Shown: one piece after another, positions 25,469 through 34,582 of the stretch | Numbering within the stretch: the first letter of the stretch is position 1 | Layout of the letters: the number at the start of each line of letters is the position of its first letter | Assembly: GCF_900099905.1 (NCBI RefSeq) | Contig: NZ_FNEE01000019.1 | Coordinates: 54,605 to 118,604 of the forward strand | From: Mesorhizobium muleiense | Lineage (GTDB): Bacteria; Pseudomonadota; Alphaproteobacteria; Rhizobiales; Rhizobiaceae | DNA length: 64,000 nucleotides | Reading direction: 5' to 3' | Notes under the pieces: model-generated | Databases searched by the model: none | Told to the model about the DNA's origin: nothing | What the model saw: the letters and a program-made list of their open reading frames with translations, nothing else | Position numbers and translations under genes: made by a program

Positions 25469-27937
25469 CTACCCGGGCTTGTGACAAAGTCGATCGAGCA
25501 CGTCTCGAAGCGCAGTTGCGGCTTGGTCACGCTCGTCAGCAGACATCAGCTCGGGCTCAGCTTCCAGTCTGAGATGCGGCAGTTCGGTTCGAACGGCGCG
25601 ACGGGCAGCGACAAGATTGGCCTTCACATCGATGACGCGATACGTGGCGACCGGATAGGCGATCCCTTTGACGTGGATGCGCCCCAGTTCGTCGCAGTCA
25701 ATCGTGTCCTTCACTTGCGCAAACGTCTCATAAGAAATGAGCACGGTCCCTGGCTGCGCCTCCTGCTCAAGACGTGAGGCGAGATTCACGGCGCCGCCGA
25801 TTATCGTGTAGTCCATCCGGTCCTCGCTGCCGAAGTTGCCGACAGTGCAGTAGTCGGTGTGGATGCCGATGCGGCAGCGCAGTGGTGTTTCAATTCCAAT
25901 GTCGCGCCAGGCTTCGGCAAGTTCGCTCATCCGCTTCTGCATGGCGAGAGCCATCTGCACGCCGGCGAGCGCGTCCTCTTTGACGCCGCGAGTTTCCGGA
26001 TCGCCGAAAAACATCAGAATCGCGTCGCCGACATACTTGTCGATCGTCGCGCCATGATCCGAAGCAATTTTCGACATTTCCGTCAGATAGTGATTGAGGA
26101 GCTGGGTGAGGTCCTCCGACTCCATCTTGTCGGTGGTCTCGGTAAAGCCGGCGATATCCGTGAAGCATATCGTCAGCTTCTTCCGCTGGCTGGCGATCCT
26201 GACGTCCTGGCGGCCGGTGAATATCGAGTTGTACACCTGGGGCGCCAGGTACTTCGCCAGCTTGCTGGAAAGCGCCTCGAGGGCCGCGGATTTCTCGGCT
26301 AGGTTCTCCTCCCGTTGCTTCAGCTCGGTGATGTCCGAGTAGACCGCGACCGTGCCGCCGCCGGTGATCCGTCGCTCGCTTATCAGGACCCACCGCCCGT
26401 CGCCTCGCCGCTGCACCCACGGTTCGCCAGGGTTGCGGTGCCGGGAGAGCCGCTCGGCGACCCACTCCTCGAACCGCCCCTCGGCATCCTTGATGTAGCC
26501 GCGCTCAGCGGATCGGCGAATGATGTGCTCGAATGTCGTGCCGGGCGTCAGTTCGATCGCAAGGTCGCTGTAGAGCAGTTCGCGGTAGCGACTATTGCTA
26601 AGGATGAGCCGGTCCTCGCCGTCGTAGAGAGCGAATCCCTCAGAGATGCTCTCGATGGCATCGATGAGCCGCTGGCGCGCTTCGGCGACCTCGCGCAGGT
26701 TCTTTTCCTCGATCTCGACTGCAGTGTCCCGGAAGAGCCTGAGCGCCTCGGCCATGCGGCCGATTTCGTCGTGGCCCGCGACAGGCAATGGCGCACGAAG
26801 ATTGCCGCCGGCGATTGCGAGCATGCTTTGGCTCACCCCTCCCAGGCGGGCGAGGAGGCTGCGGTCGACATAGAGCCAAACAACCAGAATGGAACTCAAG
26901 AGGCTGAGAAAGGCGGAGCCAAGGACAACTCCGGTCCCGTAGCGCTGGACGACCGCGGCTTCGAGACCGGATGCGGTGATCTCGCGGTCTGCCGCAGCGA
27001 CCAGGCGATCGACGGCAGCGGTAAGACTGCGCGACAGCTGATTGTTTTGGGCCAGAAGCTCTTCGCCCTGCGCCAGGACGGCGAACTCGTCCTGCCGCGC
27101 CTTCGGGATGCTGTTTCCGCCGTCGATCAGTGCCTTGAACTCGTTGACCCGCTGCTGGAAACGGGTTCGCAGCCTATCGTCGATCTGGTTGGAAATCGTG
27201 TCCAGAACGGCGAGTGACCGGCGCAGCGGAAACAGGATCAACGCCAGATCGCCTGGCGTCGGCGCGTCCGCCGTGTTGACCAGCGCGTCATTGACCGCCG
27301 AGATCTCCTGCTGCGCCTTCTGCTGCGGGATGTAGGCCGCTATCGACTGGACCAGGTCGGCCGTCGCCTCCGCGCCTCGATCGGATGCGAGCGGCGTGTC
27401 GGCCGTGACCGCCCGCCATTGCTGGAGTTTGGAATTCATCACGAGCATGCCGGGCGCCACAAGGCGCTGGCTTGCATTTGTCGTAGCCGACAGGCGACGT
27501 AACAGTTCCTCTTTGCGCGCCACCACGGTGAGGCGGGCGGCGACAAGGTCGTCGAGGGCGTTGAGATTGCGCCGCAGACCAAGCACCGCAGCCTCGATCT
27601 CAGCCACTACCGCCGTGCTAGGCTTGGCGCCTTTGAGAGCGGCAAGCAGTTCCTCGAGGCGCGTCATCTCTGCCGCGATCGCAGTCGAGATCTCGTAATG
27701 CTGAGCCTTGCTGGTCGAAGCAAGTGCGGCGGGCGCAGTGGCGGCGACCCGCTCGGCCTGGCGCGACAGCTGGAGGGACGCGAGCGCCGACGGCACACGC
27801 TCCTTGGTGATGCGGTCGACGACCTCCCCCACCTCGAGGAAGGCATAAAGAGCGGCTGTTGTCGCGAGCACCGCGAAGGTGCTGATACCGAAAAAAGCGA
27901 GCAACAGACGGCCGCGTATGCCGAGACGCTTAAGCAT
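25469..27937 (-). CDS. Membrane receptor-type adenylate/guanylate cyclase (HAMP-PAS-CHD)
   Basis: 822-aa sensor protein. A membrane span (10-33), a long helical periplasmic sensor (34-335), a second span (about 335-355), HAMP (GGVSQSMLAIAGGNLRAPLP, then DEIGRMAEALRLF), a PAS domain (about 415-545) and a coiled linker lead to a class III nucleotide cyclase domain (about 585-765). Catalytic features are visible: metal-binding FTDIAGF and DKYVGDAILMFFGDP, and the transition-state segment NLASRLE. Probably makes cAMP in response to an external or redox cue. It stands alone on the minus strand. Its C-terminal tail is about 40 residues beyond the domain. Confidence 0.92.
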   Translation of the reverse strand: MLKRLGIRGRLLLAFFGISTFAVLATTAALYAFLEVGEVVDRITKERVPSALASLQLSRQAERVAATAPAALASTSKAQHYEISTAIAAEMTRLEELLAALKGAKPSTAVVAEIEAAVLGLRRNLNALDDLVAARLTVVARKEELLRRLSATTNASQRLVAPGMLVMNSKLQQWRAVTADTPLASDRGAEATADLVQSIAAYIPQQKAQQEISAVNDALVNTADAPTPGDLALILFPLRRSLAVLDTISNQIDDRLRTRFQQRVNEFKALIDGGNSIPKARQDEFAVLAQGEELLAQNNQLSRSLTAAVDRLVAAADREITASGLEAAVVQRYGTGVVLGSAFLSLLSSILVVWLYVDRSLLARLGGVSQSMLAIAGGNLRAPLPVAGHDEIGRMAEALRLFRDTAVEIEEKNLREVAEARQRLIDAIESISEGFALYDGEDRLILSNSRYRELLYSDLAIELTPGTTFEHIIRRSAERGYIKDAEGRFEEWVAERLSRHRNPGEPWVQRRGDGRWVLISERRITGGGTVAVYSDITELKQREENLAEKSAALEALSSKLAKYLAPQVYNSIFTGRQDVRIASQRKKLTICFTDIAGFTETTDKMESEDLTQLLNHYLTEMSKIASDHGATIDKYVGDAILMFFGDPETRGVKEDALAGVQMALAMQKRMSELAEAWRDIGIETPLRCRIGIHTDYCTVGNFGSEDRMDYTIIGGAVNLASRLEQEAQPGTVLISYETFAQVKDTIDCDELGRIHVKGIAYPVATYRVIDVKANLVAARRAVRTELPHLRLEAEPELMSADERDQAATALRDVLDRLCHKPG

Positions 27938-28020
27938 CGCGGCGACGCATTGATTCAGCTGGCGCGGCCGATAGGGTCTGCACAGATTGGCTCAAGGCGA
28001 TTCGCCGGATCGGTGGTCCA

Positions 28021-29121
28021 TTACTCCAACGGCACGTATTCGCCACCCTTCCAGACATACCATACCCAACTCTGAACAGTGAGGTCGCCCTTATTATCAA
28101 AGTCCATACGGCCCAACACAGTGTCAAATTGATTGCCGCGCAGTGATGCAATCACGGCTTGGAGTTCTAGTGAGCCTGCCTTCTCGACCGCCTGCGCCCA
28201 GGTCTGGGCGGCGCCGTAACTGTGCAGCGTCCAGGAATCGGGTTCGAAGTTCTCGGCTCGGAATCGTTCGACGACTTTGGCCGCTTCGGCATTTCGACGC
28301 GGGTCGGGGACAAAGGTGAAGAGCGTGCCCTCGGCGGCAGGGCCGGCAATCAGCCCAAATGCCTCGGTCGCTGTATCGTCACCCGAGATCAGCTGAACCG
28401 AGTAGCCCCGGTCGCGCGCCGCACGGACCATAAGCGCAGCCTCGGTATGATACCCGCCCAGATAGAGCACGGCGATATCCGCAGCCTGCAGCGCCGCGAT
28501 CTCGGCCGAGTAATCGTCGTTCCCGGGAGCGTAGGCTTCGAAAATCGCTTCGGTCGTGCCGCGCTTGTTCAGCTGCTTCCTGGTTTCATCGGCGAGACCT
28601 TTTCCGTAGGTCGTGTTGTCGTGAAGGATCGCGATCTTCTTGTCGCTCCAATGATCGGCCAAGTAGTTGCCGGCCTCGAAGCCCTGCGCATCGTCGCGAC
28701 TGCAGACGCGGAAAACGTTGGCGCGGCCTTGTTCGGTCAACATCGGATTGGTCGAGGACGGCGAAATCTGCAGAATTCCCGCCGCCTCGTACACCTCCGA
28801 TGCCGGAATCGAGGCTCCAGAGCAGTAGTGCCCGACGACGAAGACTACACCGTCAGCCACCAGCTTTTGGGCAGCAGCCACCGCTTGCTTGGGATCGCAG
28901 AAGTCGTCGACCGTGATGAGCCGCACCGGCTCGCCGAGGACGCCGCCCGCCGTATTGATGTCGGCCACAGCCACCTCTGCGCCGCGCTTCAATTGCGTGC
29001 CAGTCCATTCGAGCTTTCCGGTCATCGGGCCTGCGACCCCGATCAGCACCTCCGCCCGCGCAGGACAGCTAAGCGCGGCGGCCGCGAGCGCGACAATAGC
29101 TACGGTGGTGATACGGTGCAT
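28021..29121 (-). CDS. Orphan branched-chain amino acid-type ABC binding protein
   Basis: 366-aa periplasmic binding protein of the LivJ/Leu-Ile-Val type. A signal peptide (1-23, CPARA-E) precedes the characteristic start VLIGVAGPMTGKLEWTGTQLKRGAEVA; the motif VVGHYCSGASIPASEVYEAAGI and the hinge segments are standard. No permease or ATPase gene is adjacent, so it must use a transporter encoded elsewhere or act as a receptor. The ATG at 29121 starts the signal peptide; the frame is open further upstream but unlikely to be translated. The cyclase gene lies 83 bp downstream on the same strand. Confidence 0.9.
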   Translation of the reverse strand: MHRITTVAIVALAAAALSCPARAEVLIGVAGPMTGKLEWTGTQLKRGAEVAVADINTAGGVLGEPVRLITVDDFCDPKQAVAAAQKLVADGVVFVVGHYCSGASIPASEVYEAAGILQISPSSTNPMLTEQGRANVFRVCSRDDAQGFEAGNYLADHWSDKKIAILHDNTTYGKGLADETRKQLNKRGTTEAIFEAYAPGNDDYSAEIAALQAADIAVLYLGGYHTEAALMVRAARDRGYSVQLISGDDTATEAFGLIAGPAAEGTLFTFVPDPRRNAEAAKVVERFRAENFEPDSWTLHSYGAAQTWAQAVEKAGSLELQAVIASLRGNQFDTVLGRMDFDNKGDLTVQSWVWYVWKGGEYVPLE

Positions 29122-29417
29122 GGATGCACCCCAAAGGCCGTAGCTTACGCCAATCCCGTCAGCGCCGACAGTCCTTTTCCGCGAGCGTCGCATGCGCCCC
29201 GACAACCAGAGTCGAGGAAGATACTCGCGTCCCGTCCTGTGCCTCTGCATGTGCGAGCAATCAGCGAGCAGCTGAGGGGATCGTGGAACCGCGTTCGCCG
29301 CCGCTCGTTTCTTGGTCAAACCGAGGTGGGAGTATCCAATTGTCGGCACGTTGTTGAGCAGATGACCCAGGATTCAACTGGTTGTGAAACCAAGCAGCAG
29401 CAGAAGGAGTCGGATCG
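29122..29417. other. Divergent promoter region
   Basis: About 300 bases between the binding-protein gene (minus strand) and the glutathione S-transferase remnant (plus strand). It must contain two divergent promoters, but I recognise no specific operator, repeat or small gene. A GAAGGAG ribosome site sits just before the ATG at 29418. Confidence 0.4.
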
Positions 29418-30000
29418 ATGAAGCTTTATTCTGCACCCGGGTTCACCAGCCTGGCCGACCATATCGCGATGCTGGAGGCTGGAATTCAGTTCGACGTGGT
29501 CAAGGTCGATATCGAGACCAAGCAGACCGAATGGGGTGGCCGCTATATCGATATCAATCCGAAGGGCTATGTGCCCGCTCTCGTGTTCGACGAACGGTGA
29601 GGTGCTGACCGAGAATGTCGCGATCCTGGCTTGGGTCGCGGATCGCGCGCCGGAGCTCGCGCCACAGGGTCATCTGGGCCGCTATCGCCTGCTTGAGATG
29701 CTGAGCTTCATCGCGACCGAGATTCACAAGCGCTTTCCCACCTACCTAATGCTTCCTGAAGACGTCAGGGAGCCGATCGCCCAGGAAATACTGCGATGGT
29801 TCCGCTTCGCCGCAGGCCGGCTGGAGCGGGGGTATTTGTTCGGAAAGACTTTCACCGTCGCGGATCCCTATCTCCTCCAGCTGGCGCGCGGCGCGGCGGA
29901 GCTCGGATTTCAACTGCCCGAGCCGCTTCACGATTACATCGCGCGCATCGAAGAGCGGCCTGCCGTACAAGCGGCTCTGCGCCGCGAAGGACTGGCATGA
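29418..30000 (+). pseudogene. Glutathione S-transferase, beta class, broken by a 1-bp insertion
   Basis: The first 58 residues (MKLYSAPGFTSLADHIAMLE, later NPKGYVPALVFD) are the thioredoxin-like domain of a GstA-type enzyme, and the rest (GEVLTENVAILAWVADRAPE onward to ALRREGLA) is its helical domain, one frame on. The break is at 29593-29594: GACGAACGG should read GACGACGG, giving VFDDGEVLTENV. The reading frame closes at 29600. Apart from this insertion the 194-codon gene is intact with normal codon usage and couples by ATGA to the next gene, so the lesion is recent or a sequencing error. Confidence 0.88.
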
Positions 30001-30860
30001 ACGAGCTGGTGATCCGTGCCGATGGGGTCGAGCTCGCAACGCAGAGCTTCGGCAATCCGGCCCAGCCGCCGATACTTCTCATCATGGGCGGGATGGCCTC
30101 GATGCTCTGGTGGCCGGAGGAATTCTGCCGTCGACTCGCCGCACGGGGCCGCTTCGTCATCCGCTACGACCAGCGAGACTCCGGTCTCTCGACCAAATAT
30201 CCGCCCGGTCGGCCGGGCTATGGCTTTGACGATGCGGTCGAAGACGCCCTTCGCGTGCTCGACGGCTACAGGATCACGGCGGCGCACGTCGCGGGCTTCT
30301 CCCAAGGCGGAATGGTCGGCCTGGGTACGGCGCTCAAACATCCAGAGCGGGTGCTTTCACTGACGGCGATCAGCACCTCGCCGGTTGGGGTGGACCGGTC
30401 CAGCCTCCCCGAGAGCGACAAGGCGTGGTTGGAACATATGGCTGTGGACGTGTACTGGTCGGACCGGGCGGAAGCGGTTGCTTACTGTCTCGAGGACGCG
30501 CGCCTAATCGCGGGAACGACACACCCATTCGACAAAGCCGAGACCAGAGCCTTCATCGAGCGGGACTTCGACCGCTCCGGCGGTTATCTCAGCGCCACCA
30601 ACCACAGCGTCCTCTTCAAGATTGGCAAGGCCTGGCAGGGAAGGCTGCACGAGATCAAGGCACCGCTGCTCGTCATTCACGGCACCGCCGATCCAGTCTT
30701 TCCGGTTGAGCACGGCGCAGTACTGGCCGAGGCGGTCGCGGGCGCGCGGCTCTTGAAGCTCAAGGGCGGCGGGCACGAGCTGAACCCCGGCGATTGGGAC
30801 CGGATCGTCGAGGCGATCGCCGAACACACGGGTCCGAAGCGCGCCGTCGACCGGCGCTGA
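29997..30860 (+). CDS. Alpha/beta hydrolase
   Basis: 287-aa serine hydrolase of the alpha/beta fold. The catalytic triad is visible: nucleophile elbow GFSQGG, Asp in HGTADPVFP and His in GGGHEL; the oxyanion segment is LIMGGMASMLWWPEEF. Similar proteins are esterases or related hydrolases; the substrate is unknown. ATG at 29997 overlaps the stop of the GST gene (ATGA), so loss of the GST frame could also lower translation of this gene. After its stop, 30861-31129 shows nothing recognisable. Confidence 0.88.
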   Translation: MNELVIRADGVELATQSFGNPAQPPILLIMGGMASMLWWPEEFCRRLAARGRFVIRYDQRDSGLSTKYPPGRPGYGFDDAVEDALRVLDGYRITAAHVAGFSQGGMVGLGTALKHPERVLSLTAISTSPVGVDRSSLPESDKAWLEHMAVDVYWSDRAEAVAYCLEDARLIAGTTHPFDKAETRAFIERDFDRSGGYLSATNHSVLFKIGKAWQGRLHEIKAPLLVIHGTADPVFPVEHGAVLAEAVAGARLLKLKGGGHELNPGDWDRIVEAIAEHTGPKRAVDRR

Positions 30861-31129
30861 CAAGACTCTGCCATGCGGCGCGAAGCGGACATCCAACGCG
30901 AACGCAGGGAAGACGGCAATGGGTCATCATAGTTGGTTGCGCCCAATGATAGCTATCGGGGAAGGAAATCGGCACATAAAGGTCCGGACCGGAGACAATC
31001 CTTCGCGTTCGGCAAGCACTCGGATGCGCGCCAGAAGGAGCCTTCAGTGGAAGGCAATCACGCTCAGGATGACGCACGCCTCCAGACTAGGTAGTCGGGC
31101 CACGTCGGGGTCAGGGCTACGAGACGGCG

Positions 31130-32860
31130 TCATACGGGCAGGCCTGCCTTGCGGTAGCCCTCAAGCCAGCGTTCGCGGTCTTCTTGATGAGCGATCATGC
31201 GCATCTGCGAAGCAATCATGGTCTTTGGGTCCGGCTTGGGGGCTGGACTTCGATGGAAAGCCGCGACAGCCGCTTTCGACTCCTCGATGCGACCCAGCTG
31301 TGCGTACGCTGCAGCTTCGATCAGGTGCATATAGGCCGGCACATCGTGCCTGTGCCTGAGGATCCCAATTACTGTCTCGTATTCTCCCAACATGAAGTGG
31401 CAGTCGCACAGCACCTCTGATCTGGCATCATCCGGCGCCAAAGGGTCGATCCTCTGCATTTGGGAGAAGATTTCGATCGCCTCGGATGGTCGACCCAGAT
31501 GGGCGAGAACAAATCCGCGGCTGAAGAGAGCCGATGCATCATTCGGATTGCTCGCCGTTGCACGCGCGGAGTGAAGATCGGCAAGCTCATGCATGCCGCT
31601 CGTGATATAGGCGGAAGCGGCAGCCGCATTGACTTCGGTATCGCCGCCGTCGAGCGCCACTGCGCGCGCCGCATGATGGCACGCGCGTTCGATCGCAATC
31701 TCCGGTTCAAGGCCCAACGCATAGATGCCATAGGCAAAGGCGGTGGCGATCTGCGCGTGCGCGGCCGCATAGTTCGGATCGGCCTCGATCGCTTTCTCCA
31801 GATGAACCAAGGCACTTTGCAGACCATCAGTGGAGTGAAACAGAGCCCAGCGTCCCCGCAGCAAATGGTCGAAGGCTGTGAGGTTCGCCGGCGGCCTCCG
31901 GCGCGCGTGCTCGACTGCGATTCGACCAAGATGCCCCGGTATTGTACCGACGATTGCTTGCACGACCTCGTCCTGGACCTCGAAAATGGAGTCGAGCGTG
32001 CGGTCATAGCGTTCCGCCCACACGTGCGCCCCAGTCGTTGCGTCGATTAGCTGGGCCGTTATGCGTACCCAGTTCCCGGCCCTGCGCACGCTGCCTTCGA
32101 CGATCCAGCGCACGCCGAGTTCGCGCCCGACGTCCTGGATCCTCGGCGACCGCCCTTTGTAGTAAAATGAGGAATTGCGCGCGATAACCAAGAGGCTCTT
32201 GAAGCGCGAGAGTTCCGTGATGATGTCTTCGGTCATGCCGTCCGCGAAGTACTCCTGCTCGGGATCACTGCTCATGTTCACAAACGGCAAGACGGCGATG
32301 GCAGGCTTCTCGGCTGTGACTCTGGGCGTCACGACCGCAACAGCCGGTGTTCCGGCGACCCGATAGATCCGAACCGGCTCGGCGATGTTCTTCAGGTTCT
32401 GCGTACCGAGATCGTCGAAGCCTACTTGGACTTTGTTCCTGATGTGGTCATGCGCGGTCCCGGAGACCAGGATGGAACCCGGTTCGGCGATGCTTTCGAG
32501 CCTCGCGGCGATGTTGACGCCGTCGCCATAGAGATCACTGCCTTCGACAATGACGTCACCCAGATTGACGCCGATGCGCAGCACGATCCGCCGCTCCTCA
32601 GGCTGATCGCTGTTTGCGGCGGCCATGCCCTCCTGGAGCTCGACCGCGCATTGCACGGCGTTAACAGCGCTGGCGAACTCCACCAGCACGCCATCGCCGG
32701 CGACCTTGAAGATGCGTCCGCGATGCTTGGCAACCAGGGGCCTCAGCACCTCCTTGCGGCGGATCTTGAGGGCAGCCAGCGTGCCGGCTTCGTCGACCTC
32801 CATCAGGCGGCTAAAACCGACTACATCCACTGCCAGAATCGCGGCCAAACGGCGTTCCAT
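31130..32860 (-). CDS. Class III adenylate cyclase with TPR-containing C-terminus
   Basis: 576-aa cytoplasmic protein of a type abundant in rhizobia. Residues 1-180 form the cyclase catalytic domain with metal ligands Asp12 (AVDVVGFSR) and Asp56 (VAGDGVLVEF). Residues about 200-330 are the linker domain IAVLPFVNMSSDPEQEYFAD, then GMTEDIITELSRF, and residues about 340-560 are helical repeats of TPR type. Likely produces cAMP, with the C-terminal repeats sensing a protein or ligand. ATG at 32860 has AGGGA upstream; the frame extends further to 32923 but the domain starts here. Confidence 0.9.
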   Translation of the reverse strand: MERRLAAILAVDVVGFSRLMEVDEAGTLAALKIRRKEVLRPLVAKHRGRIFKVAGDGVLVEFASAVNAVQCAVELQEGMAAANSDQPEERRIVLRIGVNLGDVIVEGSDLYGDGVNIAARLESIAEPGSILVSGTAHDHIRNKVQVGFDDLGTQNLKNIAEPVRIYRVAGTPAVAVVTPRVTAEKPAIAVLPFVNMSSDPEQEYFADGMTEDIITELSRFKSLLVIARNSSFYYKGRSPRIQDVGRELGVRWIVEGSVRRAGNWVRITAQLIDATTGAHVWAERYDRTLDSIFEVQDEVVQAIVGTIPGHLGRIAVEHARRRPPANLTAFDHLLRGRWALFHSTDGLQSALVHLEKAIEADPNYAAAHAQIATAFAYGIYALGLEPEIAIERACHHAARAVALDGGDTEVNAAAASAYITSGMHELADLHSARATASNPNDASALFSRGFVLAHLGRPSEAIEIFSQMQRIDPLAPDDARSEVLCDCHFMLGEYETVIGILRHRHDVPAYMHLIEAAAYAQLGRIEESKAAVAAFHRSPAPKPDPKTMIASQMRMIAHQEDRERWLEGYRKAGLPV

Positions 32861-33049
32861 GCTTATCCCTGGAAAGGCTGACCAGACGGGCACCATATCA
32901 CCTAACCGTCGTGCTGTGTGCACCGATGCGGTGGGCTCTCATTCTGTTTCGATCGCCACGTCCGCCTCAGGTCACGGCCTGCCGTCGGGCGGCCGCGAAG
33001 GGACGTAGAGAAGCGTCATATCTTCTCTTGGGACTGGTTGTCATGGATG

Positions 33050-33436
33050 GCGACCCGGCACCCCGGGGCGGCAGCCGATCCAGCGGGTGCTATCCGGCGA
33101 CAGTCCCCCGCCAGGCACGATAATGTGAACATGCGGGTGATGCGTCAGCGCCGATCCCCAGGTGTGCAGCACGTTGGTCATGCCGATGCGTGCGCCGAGG
33201 CGCTTGGGATCGGCCGCGATCGTGGTCAGCGTCTCGGCCGATGCCCGAAACAGCAGGTCATAGACAGCCTTCTTGTTCCAATATGCGATCTGCGCGATCT
33301 CGGCAGGCAGGGTGAAAACCACGTGGAAATACTCCACGGGCAGCAGATCCGCGGCCTGCGCGGCCATCCAGTCCCGCGCCGCAAAGGACGTTCTTTGAAC
33401 ATTGCGCACGGTCCTGTCCGGACCGAAGGTAAGCAC
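33050..33436 (-). pseudogene. IS91-family transposase fragment
   Basis: About 110 residues match the central part of IS91-type Y2 transposases (ARDWMAAQAADLLPVEYFHV, VFTLPAEIAQIAYWNKKAVY, SALTHHPHVHIIVPGGGLSP). The N-terminal zinc-finger part and the C-terminal half with the catalytic tyrosines are missing; the frame degenerates after CRPG. It is a dead remnant directly beside the aldose epimerase gene. I saw no oriIS or terIS ends. Confidence 0.85.
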
Positions 33437-33464
33437 AGCAAAAGCCGGTACCGGTATCCGTGCG

Positions 33465-34496
33465 TCAGGCGCCAGGCAGTCGGAACCGGTATTCCGTCAC
33501 ATGATGGTAGATCTGGCCCGGCCATAGCGTGGCCTGCGGGAAATACGGCCGGTTCGGCGCATCCGGCCAGACCTGCGGCTCCAGGCAGAAGCCCGAATAG
33601 GCCTTGTAATGAACTCCTCCGAGCCCCGGCGAAGCTGGCGCCAGATACTGGCCGGTATAGAGCTGGACGCCCGGTTCCGTGGTCCACAGCTCCATCTCGA
33701 CGCCGGAATTCGCGCCTTGCGCCCATGACGCCAGCTTGAGCGGCCCGCGCGTCGAGGCAAGGCAGAAATTCTGGTCGTAGGGGAGTTGCTTGCCCTCGCC
33801 CTCCATGCGCAGCGGCCGCGCCTGACGGAAATCGAACGGCGTGCCGTCGACCGGCTTCACGACGCCGGTCGGGATCAGGTCGCCATCGACCGGAAGATAG
33901 GCGCCGGCGTTCAGCATCAGCCGATGATCGAGGACATCGCCGGCGCCGCCGTCATCCAGGTTGAAATAGGAATGCTGGGTGAGATTGCACAGCGTCGGCT
34001 CCTCGCAGGTGGCGGTCAGCTCGACGCTGAGCGTGCCTGGGATCTTCAACCTGTAGGTGCAGGTCACGTCGAGCGCGCCGGGAAAGCCCATCGTGCCGTC
34101 GGGATCATGCAGCGTCAGGGTGACAAAATCCCTGCCATGCAGCGAAACCTCCCATGGCCGGTGCGAAAAACCTTGCGAGCCGCCATGCAGCGTGTGCTTG
34201 TCGAGGAAGTTGCGCTCGGTCTGGTAGCGCTGGCCGGCGATGGTGAAGCGGCCATCGCGGATACGGTTGGCATAGCGTCCGACGACGGCGCCGAAGAAGG
34301 CCGTATCCGTTTCATAGGGCTCAAAACTGTCATAGCCGAGCACCAGCGGCGCATCGTGGCCGGCCAGCCGCAGATCCTGGATGATGGCGCCAAGCCCGAT
34401 GATGTTGGCGGTGAGGCCGCCGCCGCGGATGCTGAAGCGGCGGATGGCCTCGCCCGCTGGCGTCGTACCGAAAACCTCGCCGTCCTTCATCGCCAT
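33465..34496 (-). CDS. galM: Aldose 1-epimerase (mutarotase)
   Basis: 343-aa cytoplasmic enzyme that interconverts alpha and beta anomers of hexoses or pentoses. Signatures: FFGAVVGRYANRI, a His in KHTLHGGSQGFSHRPWEV, the catalytic His in LTQHSYFNLDD and the catalytic Glu in GFCLEPQ. Full length for the family. The start at 34496 (MAMKDGEV) or the ATG two codons later are both possible. It is 86 bp downstream of the dehydrogenase gene on the same strand, so the two may be co-transcribed, but a GC-rich hairpin (34530-34546) lies between. Confidence 0.9.
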   Translation of the reverse strand: MAMKDGEVFGTTPAGEAIRRFSIRGGGLTANIIGLGAIIQDLRLAGHDAPLVLGYDSFEPYETDTAFFGAVVGRYANRIRDGRFTIAGQRYQTERNFLDKHTLHGGSQGFSHRPWEVSLHGRDFVTLTLHDPDGTMGFPGALDVTCTYRLKIPGTLSVELTATCEEPTLCNLTQHSYFNLDDGGAGDVLDHRLMLNAGAYLPVDGDLIPTGVVKPVDGTPFDFRQARPLRMEGEGKQLPYDQNFCLASTRGPLKLASWAQGANSGVEMELWTTEPGVQLYTGQYLAPASPGLGGVHYKAYSGFCLEPQVWPDAPNRPYFPQATLWPGQIYHHVTEYRFRLPGA

Positions 34497-34582
34497 GCCC
34501 GAAACGCCAGTTGGTTGATCGATCCCCGCCCGGCCCCTCGGGCCGGTTTGGGTCCATTGGCAGTCAATTGACCCCTGCCCGA

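Noticed and set aside
34530..34546. GC-rich hairpin (CCGGCCC / GGGCCGG) between the dehydrogenase and galM genes as terminator
   Set aside because: No T-run follows in the direction of transcription (minus strand); it may only be a spacer hairpin.
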